From Hyperoplus lanceolatus (lineage: Eukaryota; Chordata; Actinopteri; Uranoscopiformes; Ammodytidae), in assembly GCA_026929865.2 (NCBI GenBank), contig CM049408.1, positions 19,976,501-20,040,500 on the forward strand: 64,000 bases of DNA. The letters run 5' to 3'. Under the pieces are notes generated by a model, which was not told the DNA's origin, searched no databases, and worked only from the letters and a program-made list of their open reading frames with translations. A program made the position numbers and the translations under genes. Positions 26,701 through 39,186 of this stretch are shown piece by piece. Within the stretch, counting starts at the first letter, position 1, and each line of letters begins with the position of its first letter.

Positions 26701-29700
26701 ATAACCAGGAAAAAAGGGGAAAGCGTTCACAAATATTGAAAACCCACAGCACTTGCAACTAAAACCTTACATAATTGCTAAGCAGTGGTGAAAATTTAAG
26801 CAGGATTCAATTTTTCTAATAGACTGTAAAAGAAGGGTAAGTGCCACTTTCAGTCCTTGGCTCCTGGATGCGTTTTTATAATAAATGCATGTGCACTGGA
26901 GCAGGTCAAGCCAGTGGCAAGCAGCACCATGGAGAGAGCCAAATTTAGATTCTTTAATGTGTATAAAGCATTGTGTAAGCTATTTGGAGCTCTAGCCTTC
27001 ACCCAAGATGCCCCCACTTCTCTGAGAGCATGTTGGCCTTGGGGCCATGGGCAGAGACTGTTTTCTGCAATGATGCTATTTTGGAAGTTAAGAAAAAAAA
27101 ATTTTTTTGAAGGAGGCCCTATTTTGTTTAATTGGATAGTTTGGGATATGCTAAGTAAAATGAATGCCATCACGCACACAAACCCCACCCTGATGAGTCA
27201 AGGACGTCCAGGAAGTGACTAATCCTCTAGTCAGGGTGGCTAGGAATCTTGTTAGTTAATCCATGTATCATGGCTGAATCAATAACAGCAAAGTGGTCTC
27301 CAAAGCTTGGAAAGGTGCAAAACTGTCACGTTCAATTTACAGTATGTGGCTAGCTTTTCTATTTATAGAACATGAGATGAATTAGAAAACTAAGACTGAG
27401 AGGTGAAGCAGCAGAAACGCCTGTGACCCCACATTGATATCTTCTGCTGTCATTTTGATGGATGCAGTAGAACATCTCTACGTATTTTAATTTAGGCCAA
27501 GTTTGTCTATTACTTTCACAAAGATATTAATTGCTTCAGATCTCTTCTCGTGAGTGAGTGAAATTGAATAAATCAGCTCCATGCAGCAGGGCAGGGAAGG
27601 ACAGTTCAGAAAACTTTGAAATAGATAGGCAATGGCAAAACCACAACTAAGTAATGAAATCCCAAGTAAAGGGATACAAGTCTATTTCAAAATGTTAAAC
27701 CATAGAGAAAGAGCCAAAACTGTGATGGACATAATTTGGTTTGGGTTTATTTTATCTGAGGCTGAGTGGCATTGAACTAAAATCCTTTTCAACCCACTGA
27801 AGTTGCTTCATATTGATTTTTTGCAAATTAAATAAAGGCCTGAGTGGAGAGCAGTGCTTTTTATCAGATACTATGTAATGCTCTCACTCTCTGTCTCTCC
27901 AGCATGTCTGCTAGAGGAAGCAGAGGAAACGTTGAGCCAAGACTATGGCTGTTTAGCAAAAGAGATGTTTACCACACTGTTTTCAGTGGGGGGCAGTGTG
28001 GGGGCAGTGGGACTCTGGAAACGTTCAGTTTGTCTACATGTCAGCATGTCAGCAGAATATTAGGCGCACAAGGGCATTGTTTAACCACGAATTAACAACA
28101 TGACTGAAACCAAGTCCAGTATAGTAAACGTGAGGGAACACTTTGGGTTGGCTCAGGTCGGCTCTTGGCACAGATTCCCTAGGGATGTATGCGAGGAGCT
28201 CACCAGCTGAGATTCATAAAGCCTGTCTGAATAACACCTAAAAAAAACTTCCGTTAAATATAATTTAAAAAATAAAACCTTGATTGAGAATGTTGCAAAG
28301 AGTATAATATCAATATACTTTTAGGCTAAGAAAATCCCCATGTGCTTTTTTTTTTGAAACCATGGGCCTATGATGTAAACAAATAGCCTGGAGGAGGGTC
28401 ACCTTCTTCCTGTAGAATAGTTAGAAATTAGAACATATCGTGAGCAGCCATTCCTCTGATAGTAACACGTCTAATATGTAGTTAACGTTGGAAAGTAAAG
28501 CCTCGTGCAGAGCTTATATTAACTTTGAAAAGTCCATTAGAAATCATTGGGCCGGTTTCGCAGACATGGATAATGATGGATTAAGCCTAGTTCTGGACTA
28601 AATTGTACCTTCAATGGACAATCTCCATTCAAAATTCCATTTAGTCCAGGACTAGGCTTAATCCATGTCTGTGAAACTTGACTACTGTAACAGTGTCCTT
28701 GCTGGCCTTCCAAAAAAATCTATCAGACAGATTCAGCTAATTCAGAACGCTGCTGCTCGAGTCCTCACTAGGACCAAAAAAGTAGATCACATTACCCCAG
28801 TTCTGAGGTCTTTACACTGGCTTCCAGTCACTCAAAGAATTGATTTCAAAATACTGATGTTGGTTTATAAAGCACTAAATGGTTTAGGGCCAAAATACAT
28901 TACTGATATGCTGATACGTTATGAACCGTCCAGAGCCCTTAGGTCGTCTGGGACAGGTCTACTTACAGTCCCTAGAGTTAGGACTAAACAAGGAGAAGCA
29001 GCTTTTAGTTATTATGCACCAAAAATCTGGAACAAACTCCCAGAGAACTTGAGGTCTGCTGCAACTCTCAGTTCTTTTAAATCGAGTCTGAAGACTTTTT
29101 TGTTTCCATTTTAACCTGCAATTTTCATTTTATTTGCTTTTAAATGTTTTTAAATCGAGTTTTAAATCGAGTTTTAATTTTTTTTTATTTGCTTCTTTTA
29201 TTCGCTTTTAAATGTTTTATAATGTGTTTTATGTATTTTAATCTTGCCCCTGTAAAGCACTTTGAGTGGCCTTGTGTCTGAATTGTGCTATATAAATAAA
29301 CTTGCCTTGCCTTGCCTTGAAACTGGCCCATTGTGTTTTAAGGCAACGACTTTGTATGCTTTTATTTTGACAACATTTCCCTGTTTCACGATGGTTGCTC
29401 ATGCTAACTTGAACCGTCTGAAGCTCCGCTCCCAGCAGCGCTGCTGCCCTCCACAGCTGAGCACACTGGGGATGGAGAATAAACAATGACCCCCAATAGC
29501 TTTGTCTTAGGTTAAGAGTCCTTTCTCCAGAGTAGACATACAAAGAGAAAAAACGAAGCCAAATGAACAAAATAGCCTACTGAAAAGGAAATTACATTGA
29601 AAATTGCAAAACTGTTGAGTCTTGTTCATTTCTATAATATGTTGCTGATATTAAGAGTGCAATTAAATAGCATCCATCGGCAAGTTATCGGACAGTAAGA

Positions 29701-29772
29701 AAGCATTATGTACCAACCTTGTTCAGGGTCCCAATTAACTTGTTTCCTCGGGGTTTCTATTGGAAATTTCAT
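14786..29772 (-). CDS. kcnk10: Two-pore-domain potassium channel TREK-2 (K2P10.1)
   Basis: Coding exons in transcription order: 29772-29718, 25777-25362, 18775-18658, 16870-16710, 16570-16378, 16265-16123, 15448-14786. All introns are GT-AG and phases join to 582 residues (human about 540). TREK-2 is a background potassium channel opened by stretch, lipids and heat. Exon 1 encodes [18 protein letters not shown], nearly identical to a known mammalian N-terminal variant, with G at -3. TM1 lies near residues 97-118; NSS in the cap is a likely glycosylation site. Pore 1 reads [12 protein letters not shown]. Pore 2 reads [12 protein letters not shown] (residues 305-316), where mammals have GFG. 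The C-tail begins [15 protein letters not shown] and keeps [10 protein letters not shown], the phospho-regulated segment. The distal tail diverges from mammals and is longer. Other first exons may exist upstream. Confidence 0.95.
16871..18657 (-). other. kcnk10 intron 3
   Basis: No exon, RNA gene or recognisable transposon seen. Confidence 0.5.
18776..25361 (-). other. kcnk10 intron 2
   Basis: A 6.6-kb intron with nothing recognisable beyond AT-rich single-copy sequence. Short open frames on both strands look random. Confidence 0.5.
25778..28548 (-). other. kcnk10 intron 1, proximal part
   Basis: No gene seen. The same intron continues to 29717 and carries the fold-back element and L2 fragment listed separately. 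Confidence 0.5.
28549..28676. mobile_element. Fold-back (palindromic) MITE
   Basis: The left arm begins GGGCCGGTTTCGCAGACATG and continues with ATTAAGCCTAGTTCTGGACTAAAT. The right arm is its near reverse complement, ATTTAGTCCAGGACTAGGCTTAAT followed by CCATGTCTGTGAAAC. The last bases expected at the right tip (CGGCCC) are missing, and the sequence passes directly into the L2 fragment. The element lies in kcnk10 intron 1. Confidence 0.75.
28677..29320 (+). mobile_element. 5'-truncated L2-type LINE
   Basis: An open frame running to 29114 reads [20 protein letters not shown], then [20 protein letters not shown] and [15 protein letters not shown]. These are standard phrases of the C-terminal end of the reverse transcriptase ORF in L2/CR1-clade LINEs. 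The 3' end shows the usual TGTAAAGCACTTTGAGTGGC and GTGCTATATAAATAAACTTG, then a CCTTG tail (29302-29320). The frame is intact for about 146 codons, suggesting a young copy. It is heavily 5'-truncated and opposite in orientation to kcnk10. Confidence 0.88.
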
Positions 29773-31121
29773 CTCAATTCTTGTTCTCAGTCAAAACGCC
29801 GGGGATTTTGATCAGAACGATTATAAAAAAAAATACAGAAATAAAATGCCTATCCAAATCACGTGTTATTATTCTCCTTCATCTTTTACACATCATCTTT
29901 TCATTGATGTGGGTGAATATTTTAAGGAGGAACTAAACGCATCGCCAAACCGCATTGTCTGCCTCTGCTGCCCCCCCTCCTTTTTTCTCTGCCTCGCCTG
30001 GACGTGTGGTGTTCGCCTGAAGGACGAGATCTTTCACTGAGCTTTCTCACCAAACCACATCCCTTCTCTCACTCACACATACACAAGTACACACACTCCT
30101 GCACCAGTGGTCCGGTCTAGTTACAGCTGGACTGAGTCCGCACAATCAACTTTACCCAAGCGTTACGCAGCCAGGCAACAAGAACAACGGGGAAGGATGC
30201 TCTCCTCCCTTCATTCCCAAAGCGCACGACTCCACCTGCCTTTTACTGTAACCAGCTAAAGGATATTGTATTCTTCCTCTGTAGCCTAGTAGGCCTATAT
30301 ACATTTCACTCATTTCTATAATCAGTTATTGAGTACTCACTCTTGTGTTTTTCCCTCCCAAAAATCAAGATTATCCTCTTTTAACTTCACAACCGGCGAT
30401 GAAGCACATGGTGCAGGGCGGGCCAGCGATGTAGCCAACGCCGAATCGCTACGCAAACCATTACATCATTTGCCATGTATGGGAAACAATGCATTATTTA
30501 TGCATTTCTAAAGCCAAGTTACCTCCTCCTTCCCGTCAGACCATATAAACTGTGAATTAAGTCAGATAACAGGCACGTGTATGGAGATATTTAAAATCAG
30601 CCAGGGCAAAATGTTTACAGAAAATATTATTTGCACTGTAAACAGTTGATTATGAGTGTACTGCAATCTACTTGAACTACTTTCACAACAATTGACTGTG
30701 ATATTTGTACAGTAAATCATAAATTGACTGTATTCTTAACAGTAAATGATGCATCAAATTAATTCAAAATGCCCCAAATGCAAAACAATACTGTGCTTTG
30801 GCAGTGTGTGACTGTAGAATTACTATTAAACTTTATTTTACAGTAAAACATTTCACATGAAAATATTTACTTCTTGATAAGCTTAATAAACTTTTAGCTA
30901 TACTTGGAAAATGAATAATCACAAGTGAAAAATTAACTTTAAATAGATGATACTCAAAGGACAGCGAAACTGCACAACAGTGAATAATTTTAAATTAGCG
31001 AAAACACTGCCAGTAAAATGCATCATACACATTAATGCATCAGTAACATTTTTGACTGAATGCCAAAACAAGGAATTGGTTTTGGGTCTTGTCCATCCAG
31101 CTCTCTGAGTCCCACCCATAC

Positions 31122-31253
31122 CTTCATCTGTCTTTGGAAGTCATCCAAAGTCATCCTCAGCTTTGCCAGGTGGAAGTTCTGCAGGACACAACCTGAGACA
31201 GCTCTCACACTGATCCACAGGGCCCTCTTGTCATGCTTCCGCTCTGCTTTCAT
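31122..31253 (-). other. Possible unassigned coding exon
   Basis: On the minus strand an ATG at 31253 opens a 44-codon frame beginning MKAERKHDKRALWISVRAVS and ending TLDDFQRQMK, directly followed by a plausible donor (AAG then GTATGG). The amino acid composition looks coding rather than random, but I do not recognise the family and found no matching next exon. It could be an upstream exon of an unknown gene, a relic, or chance. Confidence 0.22.
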
Positions 31254-32692
31254 ACTTCAAGGCATGGCCTCCTCTCTCTGCGTGCTGTTACATGAGTATT
31301 GTTTATGTTTTCTAGTCCACTATAGTTTTTATTTGCTACAAAGGCTGATATAGCCCATTATCCTACCCAACTGTGCCATAAAGCTCCATAGTTGTCCAGC
31401 AACTTTTAAAGACACATCCATGAGCCACACCGTTGCCCTGGGCGACATGTTCCTTCATTACCATGGACACACACGCACACACACATTAGTTTATTTCGAT
31501 TTGATCCCACATGCGCTGTTCTGCAGGGAATCCTCGAAACAGAGCATCTGTGGCTGTAAATATGCCCCAACAAAGGAGGATGTATATTGAGGGGATAAAT
31601 GCGAAGCTATATGGGACTTATTTTTTGTACACTTTAAATGTAAAAAAACAGATGTAAGTAATTACATTAAAAGTAATTTGAATTTGATTTATTTGGAACA
31701 ATAAGGAACCTAGATGAAAAGTACATGTAGCAGAATATATTTCGTTCATTTCAGTTTCATTCAGTTCGAAACTGGAAATTTTGTGTCCATTCCACAATAA
31801 TAGTCAAAGCCAAATAGAGATTGTATCAGCTCATCATGATTTGAAAATATTTTTAACTCCTGTATACTGTATAAGAAAAATAGACAACTATTGTTTACAA
31901 TTCTTAATCAGCATGAGAAAGCGTCAGGAGTAAGTAATTCACCAGTGTCATTCCCTTTGAGAGTGCAGCGTTGGGTATTAATAGACCATTTCATAAACGC
32001 GGTAAGTAGTCACTAACATGTAATAAAAAAATCCTTTGTTAGTATGACGTGAGGGTTTAAAAGGTCTATCAAACAATACAAGGAACACTGCAGCCAAAAC
32101 AATACACTGCTGACAGAATGTTCTCTTGACCAACTCACACTCAGTTGAATCATGATTTATGTTCAATGCATTTTCCCACATTGGTCAGTATTTCACACAG
32201 CAGCTGACAGTAAATGAGGCAACTTTGAAGGATTGAATAGAAAAGAGCCATCGTCAGGGTTGTGAGTTACGCCTCTCTGCCTACTATAAGAAGTCAAAAA
32301 ATACCTCCTGCAAAATAAACTTCCCATAATAAGTGAGAGTTGTGTACAACACAACTTTGACAGAGAAAAGTAACATCTTCTGTTATAATCACCAATTAGT
32401 CACAAGTCTGTAATGATAAAATAGATTATTTCCTGAATTTTCTAGCTGCTGTCTTGTCTGCATGTAAGACAATTGTAAACATATTCTGTGAAAGCATGAG
32501 GCCATTTCTGTGCAATCCTGCTCTTAATTGTAAGGCACAGGGGCTCAAGTAGGCTTCCCATGCCAGTGTGTTTTATGACCAGTGACTCCAGTGAGGACAA
32601 TATAGGCTGGTCTTTTTCTGCATTTTATGCAGTCCTACAAATCCTACAACGATAAAACACAACATGTTATTGACCCTGTTTATTTTCTTCCT

Positions 32693-32693
<1 letters not shown>

Positions 32694-32725
<32 letters not shown>

Positions 32726-32732
32726 ATGTCTG

Positions 32733-32830
<98 letters not shown>
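32694..32830. repeat. Compound (TGTC)n-(TATC)n microsatellite
   Basis: About ten TGTC units pass into about 24 TATC units without interruption apart from one TGTA. Confidence 0.97.
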
Positions 32831-33275
32831 CTAATTAAACAATACCATTGCTTGTGGATATATTGGTTAAACATTTATTGCATGAAAAATATTTTAAATA
32901 ATTATAAATCCCTTCGGGGCATTTTTGAGTAAAATACTTTTAGCCATGTTGTTTTTTTCAGTGCACTTTCCCAGTCGTGTCAGGTGTGTGTGTGGGTGTT
33001 TTTTCAATGCGCGTGGGGGTGCTAGAGTCTCATGGCTAGAGTGTGCACTGTACTGTGCAGCCTGGAGCGTGTCCTTACGCACTGACGTGATGACGACGGC
33101 AATCTTAGCAACCGGCATGGCGACGGGGAAGCTTTGCCTCGACTCTCATCTGCTTATAAACTAGTGTTAGGTTTCTACCTTTGCGATACTTGAATATCTT
33201 CCAGTGTTAACATGCTTACTGTTAACTACACTGTAGTTTCCCGATGTATCCCAGCTCTGCCGTCGCTGCTCCACA

Positions 33276-36200
33276 ATGTGTCAAAGGAAAATGGAATACG
33301 CTGACTGTAACATTATCATGGAATCGAGAATAGGTACGCAAATACTGCTAGCTTTAGCTAGCTATCTGGCTAGTTAATAGACTGAAGGAAACAAATTCAA
33401 ATTCTGCTCAGGCAGCTTCCCAAAGCTAAACTCGTGCTTGTTTATACACTCAGCTTTATGGCTCATTCTAGACAATGTAAACCCATTTAATCACACTGCT
33501 TGTTCTCAGGACTTAAACTTGAATATCTACTAAGACGCTAGCTTGCAACATGGTGCTTAAACTAACGCGAACTAACATTGTTGTGTGATTGCAGTGTCGA
33601 GGAAAACGTTGACTATTTCCACAATGGTATTAGTTGTTTTTTTAGTATCGTATTACATTTTATTACAGTAAACCCGAACTATATGGTAAATTATTTGATT
33701 TAAATAGATTCGAATCAAATTTTAATTGAAAAACAAGATTCAAGAACTTTATTATTCAAATATATAAGCAGAATTTGCAGTAAAACAACACAATCTAATA
33801 AAGCTATTAATAGATATATTAAGGTTTATGTAAATAATGGTAAACAAAATAAATATTTTTTTTATCAATATACATCAGTGTTTAAAAACTAATTTAATTA
33901 CTTAATATTTAAAAACTTGCTGAACTCATCTTTGGTTGTTCAATTAATAAATGTTACAGATAATGATGCTAGAAGTTATCAGAGCGTAAAGTGATCCTAA
34001 AATCATTTATAATTAATACCTACATTCAAGCAATAAAAAGCATATTCAGTTAACATAGATATTAACAGTAAACGGTTTATTTGCTCAATTTACTGTATAA
34101 GCTGTATGCATCAAATGTTTGCTTAATAAATGATATAGCTAAATGTTTTAGGGAGTATGTCTTCTGGACTGGGGTCCAGCTCTGGTTTGAGAGGACAGAC
34201 TTTGAAAAGTAGCCGTGAGTATTAACTTACACAATTTTAATCAGTAGTAAGCAAATAGCTGAATTTCCCAGTGTACTGTAAAATGTTCTCTGTCTTGTGT
34301 TTTTAGCTTTCTGCCCTCGCTCATCCAGCAAGTTGACACAGTCCATAATTAAAGACCACATGGTGTCTCATTACAAAAAGGTTTACTCAGCCAAAGGTGA
34401 GCTTCATGGCAGAAACACATTGTGATCCTTACATTGACATTCAATAGCACTGAACATTACAATTCCTGCAAGTGGTTAAACATATCTCTGTTGAATGATA
34501 ATATCATTAATAATATGTTGTGATCTTTTTGCCTTGTTCCATAGCTGCCATTGATGCCTCAGTACCCAGGAGCTTGACACACAGTGTTAAGTGTAAGTAC
34601 CCAAGTATTGAATATTAAATGATTACTTCAACTAGCGTGTGTGTGTTTTATAGCATGATAATTAAATGCTTTTCAGCTGTCTAAATGTAGAGACGCTAAC
34701 ACTAGTGGTCAGGTATTGGCGCCTCACCGATGAGCAGAATCAAAGACCAAAATGTTCTCTCTGAATTCACCTCTTTGCGCCAGTGGTCAGTGGTTCAGGA
34801 TGACATGAATCATAGTATGGACAGAGGGCAATTGCTGCACTGACAATAGCCTCAATAAGCAATAATACAATGTAGCCACTCCTCACATTTGAGTATAGCA
34901 TACAATTCATCATCCTTAGCCTCCTTTTGTATGACTGTGTGCTATCACAATGGCTGTCTTGCCCCTGAACATACTTCAGAATTGAGTTGTTTGAGTCTTT
35001 GCCTGTTTATGTGAGGAAAGTTAAATAGTCACATGGCAGCTTGAGGAGATGTGGGAGATTGTTTTTTTTAAGCTATACACCAATGGAAAATGTGTTGTGG
35101 ATAGTGCATTCTGGTGTTAACTTTTCTTAATAAGACATGTACGGGAGAAACAAAGTACAGTACAGTAAAAAGTAGAATACATTTTTCCTTGCCTGATTAC
35201 AGACAATGACCAGATAAGAAAGGAGCGGTTGAGGAAAGGCGGTCGTCCTCAGTCATCCCACTCTCTCTCACAGAGGAATAGCAGAGCCTCCTGCTCCTCA
35301 GCCCAGGTAAGAAATCAAGGCAGCGTCACTGATTTGTTTCTCATAGCTTCATGTGATGAAGCCAACAAGTCTCATGCAGTAGCCATGGCATAATCCTGAT
35401 TAGAAAACTTAAAGCCAAATTAAAGGGGTAGTCAGCTATTCTGGAGATCGCTTGTGTTTTAAAATAACTTTTTGGCAGAATCAGTGAATATCTCCACACG
35501 ATCCGCTAAATCTGGTGTTAGTATACATACACAGTCTAGGCTATGTAAACTGGTATGTAAACAAAGTATGTAAACAAAGGGGTCCCAATATGCCTGTTTA
35601 CAGAGCCTAAGCTGTGTATTTACACTGGATTTTTTTTTAATCGTGCATACACAATATGGACAGGTAGCGGATTTGTGAGGAGATATTCAGTGATTTTGAC
35701 CAAAAAACAACATGTTGGCTTTTTTAGAGTAGATTATCCGTGGAGTACGATGACAGCCGCTACCTCTGCTCAAGAAGTTCCATGGTCTCCAGCCCGAGGT
35801 TCAACACTTCCTTTCATGCCAAGGAGATGGTCTATTCGTCAGACCAGCCCAATCACACTCGCCCAACTTCAGAAATAAAGTATCGGAGCGCTGAGGCAAC
35901 GTCACACAGGTTGCAGTCAGCGTGTTCACTGGAAGCTTCGGGGGATCACAGTTGCTACAAGACTTTCCAGGACCCTGTTCAGAAGACGTACAGCGGGGAC
36001 TTGCTCCAGAAACATTCCCAGCGCTTCACCCAACACAAACCGTTCACCCCTAAGACCCTGAAATCCGATACAAGTTCATACCTGTCACAATATCGCTACT
36101 ACAGAGCACCACAGAGGAAACCCACTCAGGATTGCATTACGTCTAGGTTAATGCGGCAGGAGACATATCACGGAAGGTACTTGATATGGGGTCATTAAAC

Positions 36201-38617
36201 CAGTTCAATGAACTAAATGTTCAACATGTATTTTGATGTCTGAAAAAATTACTTAAATTCTGTAATTTAACTTAAATTCATTCTTTTTATGCAGCACAAA
36301 ATCCAAGGAACACCCACAGGAATTATATGAGCCATCTCAGGTATTTTTTTAATATTTAATTTGATTATTCAGACATATTTTCTAATGCATCTAACACTAC
36401 TTTTCATTTTTAAGTTAGACACATTTCCATAACAGTGATGTCTCAGTCTCCCTTTGTCTTGAGGCAAGTGCGTGGGCAACAGGAAAATAACATTTAAAGG
36501 CCTACAAGGTCTTCTTTTTTTTATCTATAAGATATTTTGTATAATATCTGGTTTATACAATGCCTACACGTTATCCATGCCTAAGTTTTTATTTCATAAT
36601 CACATCAGTAAAAATGACTGCAACAAGTAAAGTATAACCCACATCAGCTGAACCGGATGATAAACTGTGGTTTAGTATTCAAATGACTATGAAAAATATT
36701 GGCATAGAATTATATGTTGCTCACGGTCAATAATCCTTGCGTGGTTTATTGTCCCTTTAAACCATAAAGAGCTCTGTAACTGCAGTGTTTACATCCACAT
36801 TATATGTTTATTCATGAGACAGCCTTGACAATATTGAATATTCCCTTCTCATTGTACAGTACTTTTCTGTTTTACAGGGATTTAATACAGAACACGAGTG
36901 GTCTGATGATGAGTTCACAAGCACATATTTTTCAACATCCAGACAACAGAGTGGACTAAACAAGAGCAGACACTGTGATTTATTTGACTCATCGTCCAGG
37001 TAAAACTATGCAGTGGAAAAATAACATATTGCACTGTAAACATAATTGTTTATCTTGTGTACTTACTGTGTAAAGTTCTAAAACCATTTCATTCTCGTAT
37101 TTTAGGATCTCAGCAGAAGGTGGGAATTCGCCCATAATGAAGAATGTATCTACAGAGTAAGTTTTCTGTGATAATGTAATGTTTTATGGATACACAATGT
37201 TTAATTGATATACATCAGGCCGGCACATCCGGGAACTTCAGCATTCTGACATGGCCCCGCCCCTTTTGGGGGTAAAACAAAACAAACTCGATGTTGACTA
37301 TAATGCAGAATTGCGGTCTAAAACAACACAAATTTGATAAATGTAAAACACTGTCAGTTAAGTCTCCCAGCATCAATATGGGGCAATGTTACCACATTGC
37401 CTGAATACCTCATTGAGTCTCCAGGCAACATGATTACAAGTGAAATGTTTTACTTTTCAGTATGCTGTCTGTAATAATGCTTCTATGTTAATATTTTAGC
37501 GCTATGCTTTGACTCTGAGAATGAAACAGCTCTCATCTGTTCTTCATCAGGGAAGAAGAATTAATGTACCTTGAATTCATTTCTGCTGTAACGGAGGATA
37601 TCTTATCCAGGGGACATGTCTCTGACAGGTATTTCTATAAGTAAATTCTATTAACTTCTATTTGTTGAAATGCATATGCTTTATGTTAGCTTACAGATAT
37701 GTACTGCACATGTACAACCAGTTGCTGCATCCAGTGTAATAGTGTATTTCCTCTGCAAGGCTCATAGACCGCGTGACAAAGCGCCATATTGACATGAATC
37801 GGCATCAGCTTGATGAGGTGAGCATATAACATTACCAAATATGTTAAGCAAGTCTTGTTTAAGTGTTCGGGTTACGGCTATAAATAAATATATTTGATAA
37901 GATTTCAAAAGTTGTCATAAAGTACTGCAACTTTTTTGTCAGACATCTGCTTGCGTGGTTTGTTTTTAGGGTAAAATGCGCCACCTTCTGGACGTGCTGC
38001 GAAAAGATTTTGAAGAGCCAACCAACATATCCTCCTCCAGTACAGAGCTAGAAAAACAGAAGAACGGTGTGCTTGATGCATTCCTGCCACATCTGGAATC
38101 AAGGTCGGAAAAAGTGAAGACCAAAGAAAACAATGACCTCTTCCCGTACACGTCACCGATTAAATACTGCGATTTGCCAGATCATACTGGTCCCATACTG
38201 GTGTCTACACCCTTACCCTCTCCTGAAAGGACTGCTTCACCTACTCGAACAAATGAAAAGGATGGAGAAGATGAAGGTTTCGCAAAGGGCATCAGCTCCC
38301 CTGGGCTTAGTGAGCATGTTTCAGAAAATACAGGAAACAGTGAAGAGGACTTCCATGAAGAACAAATAGGCACCACTACAACAAACAATGAAGTCAGCAG
38401 TGACAGCCATAAATACACTACTGAAAACAGCCATGAAGGATTACCTCAAGCCCGAGCTGAGGTCACTTACGATGTTCAGTCGAAAGAGCTGGAGGATCTG
38501 GGGAAAAGTTTGTCTGAGTCGCTTCATGTGTCGAGCAATTCACATGACAACAATGTGGAGACCACCGAGCAACACAAAAATACAGTTGCTCCTGTCAGTG
38601 ATGACGAGTTCTTTTGA
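33276..38617 (+). CDS. spata7: Spermatogenesis-associated protein 7 (photoreceptor ciliary protein)
   Basis: Coding exons: 33276-33333, 34152-34214, 34307-34396, 34545-34592, 35203-35306, 35728-36176, 36295-36340, 36878-36999, 37106-37156, 37551-37628, 37760-37817, 37970-38617. All introns are GT-AG and phases join to 604 residues (human 599). In mammals SPATA7 sits at the photoreceptor connecting cilium with RPGRIP1, and its loss causes retinal dystrophy. Family blocks seen: FCPRSSSKLTQSIIKDHMVS with YKKVYSAKAAIDAS near the N-terminus; SGDLLQKHSQRFTQHKPFTP with TLKSDTSSYLSQYRYY in the middle; EEEELMYLEFISAVTEDILS and KMRHLLDVLRKDFEEP near the C-terminus. The tail is acidic, ends DDEFF and shows little conservation. 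The start is uncertain: in-frame ATGs lie at 33276, 33291 and 33318. The last (MESRIGSMSS) has a strong context and best fits the human N-terminus. Confidence 0.93.
35425..35720. mobile_element. Inverted-repeat element ending at the spata7 exon 6 acceptor
   Basis: Arms at about 35469-35513 and 35663-35707 are near reverse complements, sharing AATCAGTGAATATCTCC and ATCCGCTA. The inner part is also symmetrical (CACAGTCTAGGCT versus AGCCTAAGCTGTG). This is a typical MITE layout. The right arm ends within about 20 bases of the exon 6 splice acceptor at 35726-35727, so its outer tip has probably decayed or been absorbed into the acceptor region. Confidence 0.6.
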
Positions 38618-39186
38618 GTTTTCGCTGCATTCAGGGATTAAATGTCCTTTTTATTGTTTTGATTAAGTGAGTGATTTTACAGATAGAAATGTAATATCTG
38701 AAACTTCTGAGAGTATAGTTTTATGAATGTGTTTTAATAGCGGTTGTGTTTTCCAAGTTTTTACTTGCCACACCAAGGTGGTGTTGTAGTTCCAGTCTGC
38801 TTTATTAAAATATTTTATACAAAAGCAGAATGAAAATGTTACATGAGCAAAAAAGAGCACATCAAAGCCTTGTATGTCTCATTTGGGATAATTTGAGGTT
38901 GGCCAATAAATGAGCTCCGCAGCTCTTAAAAGATTTTCTAACCGATTTCCCTATGGTAACTTACTAGTACGATAAACAAATTTGCAAAAGATAGTCCATA
39001 GCCTGCTCTTGTCAGATGTGAGAAATTAGTGGTATCCTTTAGCTTGAGTGGGCTGCAAAGAGTGCCCAGTCTTAAGTTTGATGTAGATGCAGCTTCCATA
39101 TTCAGATTTCTAGAAAAACTATTCAGTTATAAAGAAATTTGTGAATTGAACTGTTACCAGAAAGTGTCTTTACTGCTGCAATAAAT
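38618..39186 (+). other. spata7 3' UTR
   Basis: Poly(A) signals AATAAA occur at 38905-38910 and 39180-39185 downstream of the stop codon. Either could end the transcript. Confidence 0.5.

Larger units (their letters stand above)
29773..33275. other. Divergent intergenic region between kcnk10 and spata7
   Basis: The first few hundred bases (29.8-30.3 kb) should be the kcnk10 5' UTR and promoter read leftward. 30.6-30.9 kb has CACTGTAAA and TTTACAGTA words of the kind seen at 5.65 kb, probably old transposon remnants. A possible exon at 31122-31253 and a large tetranucleotide microsatellite at 32.7 kb are listed separately. Otherwise nothing recognisable. Confidence 0.5.

Noticed and set aside
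26850..27222. Overlapping open frames of over 110 codons on both strands
   Set aside because: Both are in kcnk10 intron 1, neither resembles a known protein, and both cannot easily be real. Treated as chance in a slightly GC-richer patch.
33083..33126. CRE-like TGACGTGA and an RFX-like half site (AGCAACC) upstream of spata7
   Set aside because: A ciliary gene could well have an X-box, but the full palindrome matches poorly here; not strong enough to list as a regulatory site.
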